Shown: positions 6,337 through 6,804 of the stretch, piece after piece
Numbering within the stretch: position 1 is the stretch's first letter
Layout of the letters: every line of letters starts with the position of its first letter
From: Verrucomicrobiales bacterium
GTDB taxonomy: Bacteria > Verrucomicrobiota > Verrucomicrobiia > Verrucomicrobiales > DEV007
DNA length: 6,804 nt
Direction: 5' to 3'
Assembly (NCBI GenBank): GCA_023253615.1
Contig: JALRFZ010000578.1
Span: 1 to 6,804, forward strand
Position numbers and translations under genes: made by a program
Notes under the pieces: model-generated
The model's database searches: none
Seen by the model: only the letters and a program-made list of their open reading frames with translations
Told to the model about the DNA's origin: nothing

Positions 6337-6804
6337 TCAGACCAACCCCTCGCGCAGCGCTTTGGCCACGGCTCCGCCGATGGTGTTGACGTGGAGCTTC
6401 CGGTAGAGGCGCCGCACGTAGTTGTCGACCGTGTGGACGCTGAGATCGAGGCGGGCCGCGATCTCTTTTTTGGCGAGGCCCTCGACGAGGAAGCGCAGCA
6501 CTTCCTGCTCGCGGTCGGATACGGGGATGGTGGATGAGGCGGGCGGCATCCGGCTGAATCTTTCAACGAGCATCCTCGCGATCTCCGGCGTCATCGGCGA
6601 CCCGCCGGCGAGCACTTCGCGCACGGCGGAGGCGATCCTTTCGGGCGGGTCCGATTTGAGGAGATAGCCCGAGGCCCCCGCGCAGATCGCTTCGAAGACC
6701 TTTTCGCGGTCGTCGAAGACGGTGAAGATCACGATCTCGCAGGCGGGGAACCGTTCCTTGAAACATCCCGCCCCTTTGATCCCGGAGATCCCCGGCAGGG
6801 CGAG
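6337..6804 (-). CDS. NarL/FixJ-family response regulator (5' end beyond window)
   Basis: 155 codons are visible; the start lies beyond the right edge. The visible part opens in the receiver domain with LALPGISGI. In this family that follows the phosphoacceptor Asp (DLxLPGxSG), so that residue is probably the first codon outside the window. The conserved receiver Thr (IVIFTVFDD, visible residue 28) and Lys (GYLLKSD, visible residue 50) are present. After a linker comes a LuxR/GerE helix-turn-helix (about 96-155): SDREQEVLRFL, LAKKEIAARLDLS, and a recognition helix beginning VHTVDNYVRRLYRKL. A DNA-binding two-component regulator is therefore clear; its partner histidine kinase is not in view and may lie further upstream. 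GTG at 6732 could be mistaken for a start, but the receiver reads through it without a break. The stop TGA (6337-6339) is 71 nt before the hydrolase gene, so this regulator may control the cassette or belong to a separate upstream unit. Confidence 0.93.
   Translation of the reverse strand, partial: LALPGISGIKGAGCFKERFPACEIVIFTVFDDREKVFEAICAGASGYLLKSDPPERIASAVREVLAGGSPMTPEIARMLVERFSRMPPASSTIPVSDREQEVLRFLVEGLAKKEIAARLDLSVHTVDNYVRRLYRKLHVNTIGGAVAKALREGLV

Noticed and set aside
4328..6406. A 692-codon open frame on the plus strand
   Set aside because: It is antisense to the hydrolase gene and the start of the PSCyt1 gene, and its translation shows no recognisable domain. Long antisense frames are expected opposite GC-rich genes with strong third-position bias.
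6337..6732. Treating the regulator as a complete gene starting at GTG 6732
   Set aside because: The receiver domain continues in frame upstream to the window edge (LPGISG and following), so the gene is truncated by the window and does not start there.

Overview
The window looks like chromosomal DNA from the Planctomycetes-Verrucomicrobia-Chlamydiae (PVC) group, most likely a Verrucomicrobiota member. It is GC-rich. It also carries the pair that is a hallmark of these bacteria: a large secreted protein with planctomycete cytochrome c (PSCyt1), DUF1549 and DUF1553 domains, next to a Tat-exported DUF1501 protein. The lineage call is inference from gene content, not from a marker gene.

All four genes lie on the minus strand and read from high to low coordinates. 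They are: (1) a NarL/FixJ-type response regulator cut by the right window edge (6337-6804); (2) a secreted two-domain hydrolase that fuses an isochorismatase-like cysteine hydrolase to an SGNH/GDSL esterase (4610-6265); (3) the PSCyt1-DUF1549-DUF1553 protein, with an internal discoidin-like domain and coiled coils (1558-4557); (4) the DUF1501 protein (39-1439). The gaps are 71, 52 and 118 nt, with no intrinsic terminator visible, so a single transcription unit is plausible. Three of the four products carry export signals (two Sec-like, one Tat-like). The cassette therefore looks like a periplasmic or surface system for breaking down or modifying an unidentified substrate, with a two-component regulator at its head. 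The substrate cannot be read from the sequence.

The most unusual content is repetitive DNA. The gap between the DUF1549/DUF1553 gene and the DUF1501 gene holds a long, nearly perfect inverted repeat (29-nt arms, one mismatch) whose arms are built from ATTCCGTG units. A diverged copy of one arm sits at the left window edge, just after the DUF1501 stop codon. A different palindromic repeat, made of 7-nt units (ATCGGTG and variants), lies inside the DUF1549 coding region and is translated in frame, which suggests a palindromic element captured by a protein gene. There are no RNA genes, CRISPR arrays, insertion sequences or phage genes, and no stretch over 300 nt lacks a gene.
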